In this document: one piece after another, positions 33,002 through 44,823 of the stretch | Layout: each line of letters opens with the position of its first letter | How positions within the stretch are numbered: the stretch's first letter is position 1 | Assembly (NCBI GenBank): GCA_019454045.1 | Contig: SKCR01029080.1 | Span: forward strand, 62,001-126,000 | Length of the DNA stretch: 64,000 bases | Reading direction: 5' to 3' | Source of the DNA: Zanthoxylum bungeanum | Lineage: Eukaryota; Streptophyta; Magnoliopsida; Sapindales; Rutaceae | Translations under genes and position numbers: made by a program | The notes under the pieces: generated by a model | Databases searched by the model: none | Told to the model about the DNA's origin: nothing | Seen by the model: the letters and a program-made list of their open reading frames with translations, nothing else

Positions 33002-35416
33002 TCAAGCACGTTTGTCATTTTCAAAGAGGAGACTCCGGGTCACCACAGCATCACTGATCGAAGTCGCATTAACATCATTAAAGTTCAGCATACGCCTTCG
33101 CTTGTTGTTGCTGGAAAGCCAAAAATAACACTATAGTTCCGAATTAACTGTATAATAAACTGACGTGACATAAAATGATCGGTATTTAGATATAACATAC
33201 CTGTTTAAGCACTTGTTAATAACATCGAGATCCTTTGAAGGGCTTTGGTAAGCACAAGTACTCTCCCCTATGAAAGCATAATAGCTTTTACCCACATGAG
33301 AGTTCAAAGCATCATTCTGTTAAACATTACAAACAAGTCAGAGATGGAAATGGAAGTTATGCTTTCACAATGTTAACCATATTCAGATCAGAACTTGCTT
33401 GCCTTTGATGATCTCAGCGGAGAGAGATAGACGTTCCGGGACGGAGACACCTTCTTCGGAGAGATATCAGGTATTCTTGAGAGAAATAGAGTAAGCATAC
33501 CATTGTTGGTAGCCTCGGGAACTTGTTTAGATGCTCCATTAGAGCCAATCTCCTTTACTAGAAAAACTACATTTAGAATGAACACTTTGTTGTAAAATGC
33601 AGCAATGCTGTTGTAATTCTCCCCGTTTTTCTGTTTCAACAAACACAGATTTTGTACACTTCAATGAAAACAGAAAACGGAAACAAAGAAGAAGATGATT
33701 TAACGTACCCCATCGCGCTTAGATAACCATCCAGCAAGAACAAAGCTAAAATTTTGGGATCTGCATTGTGGTTCCTTAATATAGTTGGTGGTGATTTCTT
33801 TAAAGGTCAGCTCTAACTTATTATTCTGAAAACCGTAAAATAAACTCAGAATGAATGGAAGTAGAATGAAAAACAAAGTATTTGACATTACTATCCAATA
33901 GAACAAATCCTAACCTTTGCAACTCCGAAGAAACAGCAAAGAATGATCAGGTCTATATGTCGATTGAAGAAAATGTAAGTTTTTTCGATTAGTATCTGTC
34001 TGAAAAGCCAATAAGTTTTCTCTCTTATTTGCTGTGACAGTTTCAGCCTCCCGGCCATACTACTGATTCTAACAGCAGCTAACTTAGTCATCTGCAAAGA
34101 AAGGTTAGTTGGTGGGAATTCTTTAGAATGTACATTAAAGAATCAATATCTAATTACCTTGTTAAAAAGGACAGTGACCGCTGCATTCATTTTGATACCG
34201 CCTTCTTTTGGTGTCTTTGATTGTGCAGGGCTGCAGATTTAAAATGCAAAAATCTGAGATTTTCTTCAGCTGAAAGAGTGTGTGGTGACATCTAAATTGG
34301 ACTATGATCTCTACTTACAATATAAAAGTCAATTCACAAAATAGCATACCTTATAAGCACAGTTTGCAAAGATGGTGATTGATTTACTTGGAGACCATTC
34401 ACAACTGATGAATCATCCTTCATTGCTGATGCAGAGGAATTGCGTTTTGCCAGCTTACCGCCATACTCATCACACAGTCTCTTCAATCCATTGTGACCTA
34501 GATATAGTATAAGTGAGATTCTTGGAATACAAGTTACTTTTAGCTTAATAACGAAGTCAGTACCTGCTGATAACTTGTGCTTCTGCAAATTATGTTGATG
34601 AGCAGCCAAGCCTCCAGAAGCAACATGATTATTCATGGTAATTTCATCTAAAGACAGCATAGGTTCAGCTACCAACTTTAATCGCTTTATTTCATCAGAA
34701 AGATCTGGTCTTGAAACAATTAATGAATTGTACAATGAGGAACCTTTTTCCCACACCATGCTCTCTAACATTGTTTCTTCCAAAGAGTTCAAGTGTCGCC
34801 TCAATTCTCTGGGAAGCGAATCTTCGTGTTTAACGAAACTCTCTATCACTTTGCACATATCAAATGCTGTTATGCCAGCTCTCTCCAAAATCAATGGAAA
34901 CAATATACTGAGTCTAGTACGCGCCACCGAAACCAATTCAGCTGAACAAGCAAGCATGCATCTATGAAACTTCTCATTAGTTAGCAAACCACTCAAATCT
35001 GTTGAACTCAACTTTTCAGCTTCTGATGTACAAATGGATTCCAAAACCTTATAGTACAACTTCAAGGCTTCGATTCGTTCATGTCCAGACCACAAGCTAT
35101 CCATCAAATTGACATTTAACAGACTGCAAGTAACAAGCCTTTCCCCCAATTCAATACTTGGAAATATGGCCTCCATTACTATATTTGCTCTGCTTATTAC
35201 CTCATTAACATTACTTCTACCACCCAATGGAAGAAATTTCTCCAATTCTTCGGATGGCTTCGAAGGAAGAGGAGAGATCTCAGTTTTCAGCCAGTTTGAA
35301 GCTGTATTTTGTGATGTTCTTACTGGTGTAGGTGTCAGTGTCATCTTTGCCATGCTATCATTTGCCAACAGTTGAAATTTATTTAGTGATAGAGAATTTT
35401 TTAAATACACATCCAT
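33002..35416 (-). CDS. RBR-like: Retinoblastoma-related (RBR) protein without the N-terminal domain
   Basis: Minus-strand exons by eye: 35416-34564, 34497-34350, 34230-34158, 34091-33915, 33825-33709, 33630-33403, 33316-33201, 33110-33002. All join in frame: 1821 nt, 606 residues. Pocket A (about residues 30-240) shows [58 protein letters not shown] and [14 protein letters not shown]. Pocket B (about 345-500) shows [23 protein letters not shown] and FYNKVF. The C-terminal region has several SP/TP sites ([21 protein letters not shown]) and a basic NKRRR. RBR represses E2F-driven transcription in the nucleus. Normal plant RBR is about 1000 residues; the first ~400 are absent here. Intron 6 has a GC donor. 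An ATG at 35756 followed by a donor at 35750 could add a short 5' exon. The missing part could alternatively lie beyond the transposons. Confidence 0.9.
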
Positions 35417-35880
35417 CTAATAAAATCACCAAAACCAAATTCTCTTTGAACTCATGTCAGCGATATTCAAAACGCAGACCGCTTTTGGTGCTAGCACCCG
35501 CAAAAATTAACAACATAAAGCAGGCAATTTATATAAGATCAACAAAATTCCAATGATTTTTTCATGGAAAATCTAATTTTATGATTTAAAATCTAAGAAC
35601 AATAATTTTATAATATTTTTTTCTTTTAAAATTATTTACATCAAAAAATTCAAACTAATATACATGATCATCATTATCATTAGAAAAGTATGAATTGAAT
35701 AAACATTCGAACAGTAAATCCAATTAGGTGAATAAATCAATATATCAAACCTTCATAAAAGATGTTCGTCAAATGCAAAAGGCAAAGTAATCGAACAATT
35801 TGTTAGTTTTGTTTCTTATTTGGGTACGTGGGTATTGAATTTTCTCTCACTTTCCTTCGTTTTCTCGCGCTTTTTTTTTT

Positions 35881-35888
35881 TTTATAAA
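35881..35888 (-). promoter_or_regulatory. TATA-like box upstream of the RBR-like gene
   Basis: TTTATAAA (reads the same on both strands) lies next to a T run, about 65 bp downstream of the E2F site on the minus strand. Transcription would start near 35850. Motif and position only. Confidence 0.35.
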
Positions 35889-35945
35889 TTTTCTGTCAAA
35901 CTTTATTTTCTACTTTAGCGGGGGGATAACGGAGAAGAATCGATC

Positions 35946-35960
35946 TTTTCGCGCGGGAAA
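35946..35960 (-). promoter_or_regulatory. Two-sided E2F binding site
   Basis: The 15-mer TTTTCGCGCGGGAAA holds TTTCGCGC on the plus strand and TTTCCCGC on the minus strand. Both fit the E2F consensus TTTSSCGC. It stands in very AT-rich DNA 530 bp upstream of the ATG at 35416 (190 bp from the alternative ATG at 35756). RBR genes in other plants are known E2F targets, so the site fits the gene. Confidence 0.6.
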
Positions 35961-36836
35961 GTATAACGAACAATGAAAGTCCGTCCCTCGTTGTTGATAT
36001 ATTTTACTTGACGTTGAAGTTGTCTATCTGTATTATTATTGTTTTTATTTCTGTAACTGTTTCAGGATTCTCTTTATTTTTTTTACAAATACGTTTAGTT
36101 TTAGAATTTTTGTGATTTTCAATTACTTTTCAGTACTAGCTTTTATTATTGGATTTATTTTGTAGTAAAAGTCGTTTTTTTCAAAAGTGTTTCTTTTATT
36201 AATGATAATATTAAATACTCTTATGGAGTAATGATCATATCATATCATACTTATTTTAATTTTTGTCATTTTCTCTTTCTCTTGTGGTGCTTCCATGTGA
36301 CATTACTAGAGAAAATGACAAAATTTTAAATTGCCTCTTGATTATTTTGTTTACATTAAAAATGATTTCCTTAATAAAAACAAAATTTGAAATATTTCTT
36401 GAGTATAATTTTTTTCATGTAAATTCCGGAAAATAAAAGAAGAGCACCCTTAATTTTCGACGGTCTAAGTCATATCTGACACACTCACAAAATAGTTCTT
36501 TACTCCCAAGTATAAGAGTGTCGAAATAATAAAATAATTCGGTAAGTCCGAGGTCGATCCACAAATAATAGATTTAATAAGATAAAATAATAATTCGAGT
36601 AAAAATAAAAATAGTGAATTGTTTGAAGTGATTGAAAATTTTAAATTAGACTGCAATAATAAAATAAAATATTGGGATATGAGATCCACTTTTAATATTT
36701 CAAATTTAGAAATATCACTTTTTATAATATATAAATTGTCATTATTACCCAGTTAATTTATTTCAGAAATTAATTATGCCAAAATAAATAAAACCAGTCA
36801 TAAAGGCGGTGATAACATTTGTTTATAACAAGTCCA

Positions 36837-39620
36837 GTTAGGTACTCAATTATGCAAAATAAATAAAATCAGCCATATATGCGGTAACAAAGTTTGTCAA
36901 TAATTAATGTAGATTTAAATTAAATATTAATCATTAGATTATAATTTATATATTATAATATAACTAAGATTAATCTATATTTTCATATTAAAAGCTTCTC
37001 CATTTACCACAGCATGATGAAATTAGCTACTCATGGTTTGAATAAAGACACTTATAATTTTATTATTGAAAGAAAAATAAATTATAAGAAAACTTTTAAA
37101 AAAAATAAAACACATAAGACATCCTCTCTCAAATTCTACAAGAAAAATTCAAAAGAAGTATGAAATTTTAAGAGCTGAACATCCTCTTATTTATAGAGGA
37201 CGCTCAGCTCTTTTACAATTACAAATTGTAGTTGTTAAAGTCAATTGCAATTTGTAATTGTTGAAAGAGACATGTGGGTGGATTGATCCTCCACTGATTT
37301 TTTTTAAATAATTACATATAACATATTTTGGATTTTTTATCAATTTCGGTCTTGAAAACCTCATAACTGGAAAATATTATCAACGACAAAGTTGTAGATA
37401 TTTGAGTCTTCTTTAATCTAGAACTAGAATCACCACAATCTGATATCGGAGTAAAAAGTTATGGCTGAAATACTAAAATTGCACAAAGTTAGAATTTTAA
37501 AAATTGTACGCTGTTAGAACGCCCTTTTAAGTTAGGTATTCAATTATGCAAAATAAATAAAATCAGCCATATATGCGGTAACAAAGTTTGTCAATAATTA
37601 ATGCAGATTTAAATTAAATATTAATCATTAGATTATAATTTATATATTATAATATAACTAAGATTAATCTATATTTTCATATTAAAAACTTCTCCATTTA
37701 CCCCAGTAGGATGAAATTAGCTACTCATGATTTGAATAAAGACACTTATAATTTTATTATTGAAAGAAAAATAAATTATAAGAAAACTTTTAAAAAAAAT
37801 AAAACACATAAGACATCATCTCCCAAATTCTACAAGAGAAATTCAAAAGAAGTATGAAATTTTAAGAGCTGAACATCCTCTTATTTATAGAAGACACAGC
37901 TCTTCAACAATTACAAATTGTAGTTGTTAAAGGCAATTGCAATTTGTAATTGTTGAAAGAGACATGTGGGTGGATTGATCCTCCACTGATTTTTTTTTTT
38001 AAATAATTACATATAACATATTTTGGATTTTTTATCAATTTCGGTCTTGAAAACCTCATAACTAGAAAATATTGTCAACGACAAAGTTGTAGATATTGAG
38101 TCTTATTTATTTTATCTAGAACTAGAATCGCCACAATCTGATATCAGAGTAAAAAGTTATGGCTGAAATACTAAAATTGCACAAAGTTAGAATTTTAAAA
38201 ATTGTACCCTGTTAGAACGCCCTTTTAAGTTAGGTACTCATTATGTAAAATGAATAAAATCAGCCATATATGCGGTAACAAAGTTTGTCAATAATTCATG
38301 GCAGATTTAAATTAAATATTAATCATTAGATCATAATTTTATATTACAATATAACTAAGATTAATCTATATTTTCATATTAAAAGCTTCTCCATTTACCA
38401 CAGCATGATGAAATTAGCTACTCATGGTTTGAATAAAGACACTTATAATTTTATTATTGAAAGAAAAATAAATTATAAGAAATTTTTAAAAAAAATAAAA
38501 CACATAAGACATCCTCTCCCAAATTCTACAAGAAAAATTCAAAAGAAGTATGAAATTTTAAGAGCTGAACATCCTCTTATTTATAAAGGACGCTCAGCTC
38601 TTCAACAATTACAAATTGTAGTTGTTAAAGGCAATTGCAATTTGTAATTGTTGAAAGAGACATGTGGGTGGATTGATCCTCCACTGATTTTTTTTTTTAA
38701 ATAATTACATATAACATATTTTGGATTTTTTTATCAATTTCGGTCTTGAAAACCTCATAACTAGAAAATATTGTCAACGACAAAGTTGTAGATATTTGAG
38801 TCTTATTTATTTTATCTAGAACTAGAATCGCCACAATCTGATATCAGAGTAAAAAGTTATGGCTGAAATACTAAAATTGCACAAAGTTAGAATTTTAAAA
38901 ATTGTACCCTGTTAGAACGCCCTTTTAAGTTAGGTACTCAATTATGTAAAATAAATAAAATCAGCCATATATGCGGTAACAAAGTTTGTCAATAATTCAT
39001 GCAGATTTAAATTAAATATTAATCATTAGATCATAATTTATATATTACAATATAACTAAGATTAATCTATTTTCATATTAAAAGCTTCTCCATTTACCAC
39101 AGCATGATGAAATTAGCTACTCATGGTTTGAATAAAGACACTTATAATTTTATTATTGAAAGAAAAATAAATTATAAGAAATTTTTTTTAAAAAATAAAA
39201 CACATAAGACATCCTCTCCCAAATTCTACAAGAAAAATTCAAAAGAAGTATGAAATTTTAAGAGCTGAACATCCTCTTATTTATAAAGGACGCTCAGCTC
39301 TTCAACAATTACAAATTGTAGTTGTTAAAGGCAATTGCAATTTGTAATTGTTGAAAGAGACATGTGGGTGGATTGATCCTCCACTGATTTTTTTTTTATA
39401 TAATTAAATATAACATATTTTGGATTTTTTATCAATTTCGGTCTTGAAAACCTCATAACTAGAAAATTTTGCAACGACAAAGTTGTAGATATTTGAGTCT
39501 TCTTTCATCTAGAACTAGAACGCCACAATCTGATATCGGAGTTAAAAATTATGGCTGAAATACTAAAATTGCACAAAGTTAGAATTTTAAAAATTGTATG
39601 CTGTTAGAAAGTCCTTTTAA
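36837..39620 (-). repeat. Four tandem copies of a ~697-bp LTR segment
   Basis: Copies at about 36837-37530, 37531-38228, 38229-38928 and 38929-39620 (694, 698, 700 and 692 bp). Each starts GTTAGGTA(C/T)TCA and ends near CCCTTTTAA, and each carries the TATA box and hairpin of the LTR. Copies 2 to 4 are closest to one another. The ORF at 38405-38647 is repeat translation. Confidence 0.9.
38601..38655. repeat. 18-bp inverted repeat (hairpin) in the LTR unit
   Basis: TTCAACAATTACAAATTG (38601-38618) and its exact reverse complement (38638-38655) are separated by 19 bases. Close versions occur in each tandem unit and, in altered form, in the right LTR (about 48418-48475). On the minus strand it lies just upstream of the TATA box. 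Confidence 0.8.
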
Positions 39621-39837
39621 GTTTTTAGCCTCCGAAATCCAAATGTCACGTCCATTTTTCTAGTTATGCATCGAAAGTATTATTTCACCTATATAAGAAT
39701 AAAAATCACAATAAATATATAAAACATAAATTTAATTATTATTTTACAAATGTGTTAAATTAAGGGAATTAATGAAACTAAAAGTATAAAATGATTAATT
39801 TTTCTTTTAATAAATGTACACTTTTTAATATTCATCA

Positions 39838-42452
39838 TGTTGGGGTTTTGGCGCGAGCGCATCGGAAGCTCGCGGTTCGGGTGAAATCATAATTTTAAAA
39901 CTTTTTAAATTACCGAATAAATTATTTAATATCCAATATGAATAATTCATTCATATTTCACCTAAACATATTTATTCGATATCAAATAACAACATAAATA
40001 GTTAAGAAATATCGCAAAATTTTTACGAAAACGTTTTTATGCAAAATGGCATAAAACACGTTTTTTACCGAACCGACTACCCAATGCACATGGGGGCTAC
40101 CTAGGTCAACCCCAACATTACTAGGGCAGTTCATGGGCTTTCCGAACAGTGACCAATTCACTGTTTGGGCAGCCGTCACCTAGTTGGCTCAAAAGTCACC
40201 CGGTAACGCCGTTTTTTACCGTTTTCGCATATTTCAACTCCGAAACAGTTTTCGACAATTGTTCCAATGCCCAAAACACATCCAATGCATTTATACGACA
40301 TAATTTTCATCACAATAAACCCAGTTTTCCAGATCTGATTTTATAACAAAAACTATCATTTTTCATGCTATAAATCCAATTTTCTCAACATTAATCACAA
40401 CACCAATCCAAGCCACCACCAATGAAGCACCCAATAATAATTCTAGGCATTACAAGAGTAGTCATAACACTCTAGAATGACAACATATCATCAAATGATT
40501 AAATTAAATAAATATTACAATAATATCATTCAATTCCACTTCACACATGCACCAAGCCTTCCATTCTATCTTGCAAATCAAAAACACCCAAATTCTTAAG
40601 AAAAGAAGAAACCCTAGAATCTATCTAGATGATCAAGAACAAGAAACATGCTTTCCAAGCTTAGGGATATTGAGGATTACCTTTAATCTCTTAATTTCCT
40701 TGAGATTTTTCTTGATTTTCTTTACTTTTCTTTCTTGAATCATCAAACAAATTTGAGAGTATTTTTGGAAGAAGGAGTTTCAGCCATGGCTTCCTTAGAA
40801 GGGAAAAAGGAAAATTTTTTCTCTTTAAAATATGTCATTGCCGACCTACTTGGGGCATTTTTGTCATTTTTGGAAAAATTAATTTGATCCAAAATCAAAT
40901 TAATAAATCATGCCACATGTTACCATTGAATAATAAGCATGTGTGATTACAATTATCACAAATGAAAATTATCTAATTAAATTAAATATAAAGTTAAAGT
41001 AGTCAAAAATCAAATCTAACACTTTAACCTTAAATTTAATACCATGTCTAACCAATAATAATTAAAATATATTCCATAACAATTATGAAATATATATATC
41101 AATTAATCATCTAAATATTTAACATTTAAATATTTAAATAATTAGTTAATATAATTATTAATCCACATGTATTTTATTTACATTAAATAAAATACGTATA
41201 GAAGTGACATGTGTCAAAATCTCATTTGACAATTAATTAATGTGTATCTAATCAAATTATGTATCAAATACAAATACACAATAATTACAATTGACCAAAA
41301 ATTCCCTTATGCATGTGTTTTCGTTTAACCGTTTAAACGATTCGAATTAACTCATTTAATTCGGTGAAGTATTATGAATAATCTGTATTATTCATAAGGC
41401 ATTGCCCAAGTGCTCAACGAGTACATTTCATATTGTGGGACTCTCTAAGTTTAGGTTTATCCGTCACGAAATCCAATTTCGTGTCCATAATTCACCCACT
41501 CATGAATTATGATGACCACAAATAATCTCGCTAAACTATGCAAGTCGAGGTCATTGCATACGTATAATCTCTATGTCACATGCTATCCATATTATACCTG
41601 GGATATAGATAAAAATATCAAATCTTTATGGTATAATATAGTCGACTTTCAAATTTACGATCTCTAAATAACACTCGGAACTCACTTCCGAGGTTATACC
41701 ACAGCCATGGATTTACTAGATCTTAAACACGTGTAGGATATCTATGTCCTGTACACAGGACTAACAGATTCTATCTTGATATACACTGGATATCATGAGC
41801 ATCAGTCCACACCCAACGAACAGGCGGAGGTCTGATCTTAATAGATCAGTGACGTGACTACCATCAAAGTGTGGAGGATAACTCATATATCCAATGTGGT
41901 ATCTCAAGTCGAAGGACCACTATGCTTGCTGAACTCGAGAAGATTCCTATTGACGTTGGTGTATCATCTATTAGGAAATCTTCAGTGAGTCGTTCAGTGT
42001 TTATCAAATAAACACCTACATGTCTATATGAGTCTCTCGAGACTCATGGTTCATTGGGATAAACCATCGGACCAAGTCACGATATATGACATGTACTGAT
42101 GATCTCAGCGGATTTTACTAACCGACCCGTGTTAGTAAATCTTGATCAGACACTTTATTTAAGGATATACAACTTATAGTGACGCTTCCCAATGTCAATT
42201 ACAAACTACGTTGTAACTGCGCACTACATTGTAAATCCTAGGGTCTTTGTCTAACATACACGTATCACTGAATCAGATTTAGTTTCAATCTAATCATAAT
42301 TAGATATCTAATCGTAATTAGATCGAATATAAATATAAAAGACAAGAGGTGCTACCATTAAATAAGTAATATTATGGAAAAATACATTGTTCGTATTCTT
42401 GAATCGGACATAAATACGATCCGAATTGGCACTCCGAGCATCAACCCTAACA
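39838..42452. repeat. Solo LTR, 2615 bp, copia-like
   Basis: Runs from TGTTGGGGTTTTGG to ACCCTAACA with an exact 5-bp target duplication catca (39833-39837 and 42453-42457). No internal retroelement sequence lies beside it, so it is a solo LTR left by recombination. Its start resembles the long copia LTR at 1661, suggesting minus-strand sense. Short ORFs inside are not genes. Confidence 0.88.
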
Positions 42453-42457
42453 CATCA

Positions 42458-44364
42458 CACCCCAACCAGATTCTTACTAGTCCATAGGAATTTAAGTGAA
42501 AACTTAAAAAAAATTATTATCCAAGTCGGTAATTATTTTATTTCTTTCTAAATTATTAATTTGGTAAATTCTTCCGTACTTTTTACCATTCTTCCATACA
42601 TACATAAAATAAAGTATCAATCAATTCATTGTACCCATAATATTCACATGTCTTGTTGAAAAGAGAGTGATATTTTTGTCCCAAAGTTATATCAGAATTC
42701 ACATTTTTTGGCAATTGTAATTTATTTATATATATTTTAAAAAATAATAATAATACATCTTCAATCCTTGTAACGAGATTTGGACCAATGAATCCCAAAC
42801 CAGTTGACTTTAGCGCACTAGGTATTAAGACACCCATACAGCCATAATTGTTCGAATCTCAGATATTAAAATGAAGAAGTGTCTGATTTCTTTAAGCTAT
42901 TATCTTTAATCCATTCTCTTTAACCCATGTAACGAGCTTGGGCTAATGACTCATAGTCCAGTTGGCCTTAGGGCACTAAGTGTTACAACACTCATATGAA
43001 CTTAATTGCTCGAGTTAGAGAGGCTACATAATCGAACTTATTCAAACACTTTTTTTTTTTTTACAAACTCAAGCTATATCGTTTTACGTGAACAATTACT
43101 ACTTACCAAGGAAAGATGTCCGGTTAATAAGTAAAAGCTTGATTATTATTATTATTATTTTTTTTTAAAACTAACTCAAATTCTAATGTTTTACGCGAAC
43201 AATCACTGGTTGCTGAGGCAAGATGTTCGGTTACTAAGTAAAAGCTTGAATAATTTTTTTTGAATAAAAACATAAATTTCATTGCCTTTAGGTGCTACCT
43301 CCAACAAAATAGAGAACTGAATATTATAAAATTTTCCCTTACAATCCACGATCATATATTACCATATATGTTGATAATACCTGTCAAATGAGCATATGAA
43401 GATCAAATTTAATCAATATTATGGAGAATTCACAAATTTAAATGATTCAAAAAGAAAAGAACAAAAATAATTTGTTACTAATTATATTAAGATACGTCTC
43501 AGGAGCGAAAACTCCTTACACTACCATCTCTGAATAACAATTCCACTTGATTAGTCAAAAAAGTTATTGTTGGTTTGTGTGTAGTTTTGTTTTTGATTTT
43601 TTGAATAAAAACACAAAAGAAAATCAACATAAATCATTTTTTACACATAAAATAACAACAAAGCAAAAATAACACAAAAAACTTTTTTTGAAATAAAAAC
43701 ACAACAATGAAACATAAAAATGAAAACTATCTAGTCTACTATCTCATCCCTCCAACCAAATTGAGACATTATCCCCAATGTCTGAATAAAAAGAAGTATA
43801 GTTTAGAAGACATCACTTGATTAGTGTGGAATTGACAATTGATTCTACAACACTGCTACTAAAAAGAAAGGTTACATATTAAAACAATAAAATGAAATCA
43901 AAATAGTAAATGATATGTACTGATAGTTGTGATTGTGGCTCACATCTTCCTCTGGTTTTAGGTTCAGTATCGGCTTGAATGCCCTCTATGGGTCGATGAT
44001 ATGTTTCCCATCCAATTTTCTTATAAATTGACAAACATGATCTTTTAAAGTCAAATTCCCGAGACTATATTGTTGTTTTTCCTTTTAAAATTATGTATGT
44101 AAATTTTGAATCAGTTTATCAATTCCATTAGGAAGCGTCTCAAGAGTCAATGATATATTCTCTAATGATTCCTTACTCAAGCCATCTGCAATGGGTTGAT
44201 TTTTTTCTTCGGGGTGATTAGACATCATTCCTAAAGAATGACAACGAGTGTTGGACATCCAACATATGTATTTATAACAAACACGTAATTTTTTAGCTCT
44301 TCATTTCTTAGCATAGATGCTTTTCTCCAAAATATGTATGTAATAGATGAATGAATCAAGAAAT
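42458..44364 (-). other. 3' non-coding part of the Athila element
   Basis: Starts with the polypurine tract (GGTTGGGGTG on the minus strand) and contains no gene. A ~160-bp phrase is repeated (about 42770 and 42930); it matches, on the opposite strand, a repeat at 58200-58400 in the other Athila-type element. A second phrase, with AGTAAAAGCTTGA, is repeated at about 43060-43140 and 43180-43250. Most of pol should lie here and is missing. Confidence 0.55.
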
Positions 44365-44586
44365 TTAAGGACTCCTGTTTTTAACCTCATTTTTCATGTA
44401 AGGGTTTAACCTTTTTTTAGGTGGTCGATGTGTCTTGACATTATCTTTTAAATGTATTTTGCGTGTGTATTTTAAAAGATTAATGTCTTTTATATCTTTT
44501 AAAGTCCATCCAATTCTTTGTTTATGTTCTTTCAAAACAAATAATTTACCTTCTTGATCGCTTATTAGAGAGGAAGAAATTACCAT
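44365..44586 (-). pseudogene. Athila pol start (RT lead) remnant
   Basis: Encodes KEHKQRIGWTLKDIKDIN and later PPKKRLNPYMKNEV, matching the segment just before the Athila RT palm. The frame ends there; RT proper is absent. Confidence 0.65.
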
Positions 44587-44823
44587 ATGGTCAATTTATT
44601 CATCTCCAATAAAAACATATTTTAATCATTCTGGCAAAGTTTTTAATTCCAATTTGGGTGCTTTTTCATTTTTATTGTTTTCAAGTGTTCCTAGTTCCTC
44701 AAAATTTTGCTGCTATCCATCGTCTTCTAGTACCTATGTAGAATCAAGTAAAAATCATTAGGAATATCTGAATCTAATTGCGTACTTGATTTAAGAAAAT
44801 TAGATGTATAAATTTCCATAGGA

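Larger units (their letters stand above)
35417..36476. other. 5' region of the RBR-like gene and AT-rich spacer
   Basis: No sequence encoding the RBR N-terminal domain was found here. On the minus strand ATTTTATTAG directly before the ATG at 35416 could be a splice acceptor, with a donor (ATGAAG|GTTTGA) at 35750. The sequence between is very AT-rich, as expected for a plant intron. The right end borders the Athila LTR. Confidence 0.4.
36477..39837 (-). repeat. Athila LTR, left copy, expanded by internal tandem repeats
   Basis: 3361 bp from TGACACACTC to ATATTCATCA. It contains four tandem copies of a ~697-bp segment that occurs once in the right LTR. One copy plus flanks equals the right LTR's 1257 bp; three extra copies account for the difference. 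Confidence 0.88.

Noticed and set aside
35751..35756. ATG AAG as the true start of the RBR-like gene
   Set aside because: Plausible by splice rules (donor at 35750, acceptor before 35416) but would add only two residues; kept as an alternative in the gene entry rather than as a feature.
36837..39620. Regular repeats considered as a CRISPR-like or satellite locus
   Set aside because: The units are ~697-bp head-to-tail copies of an LTR segment without unique spacers, in a plant genome.
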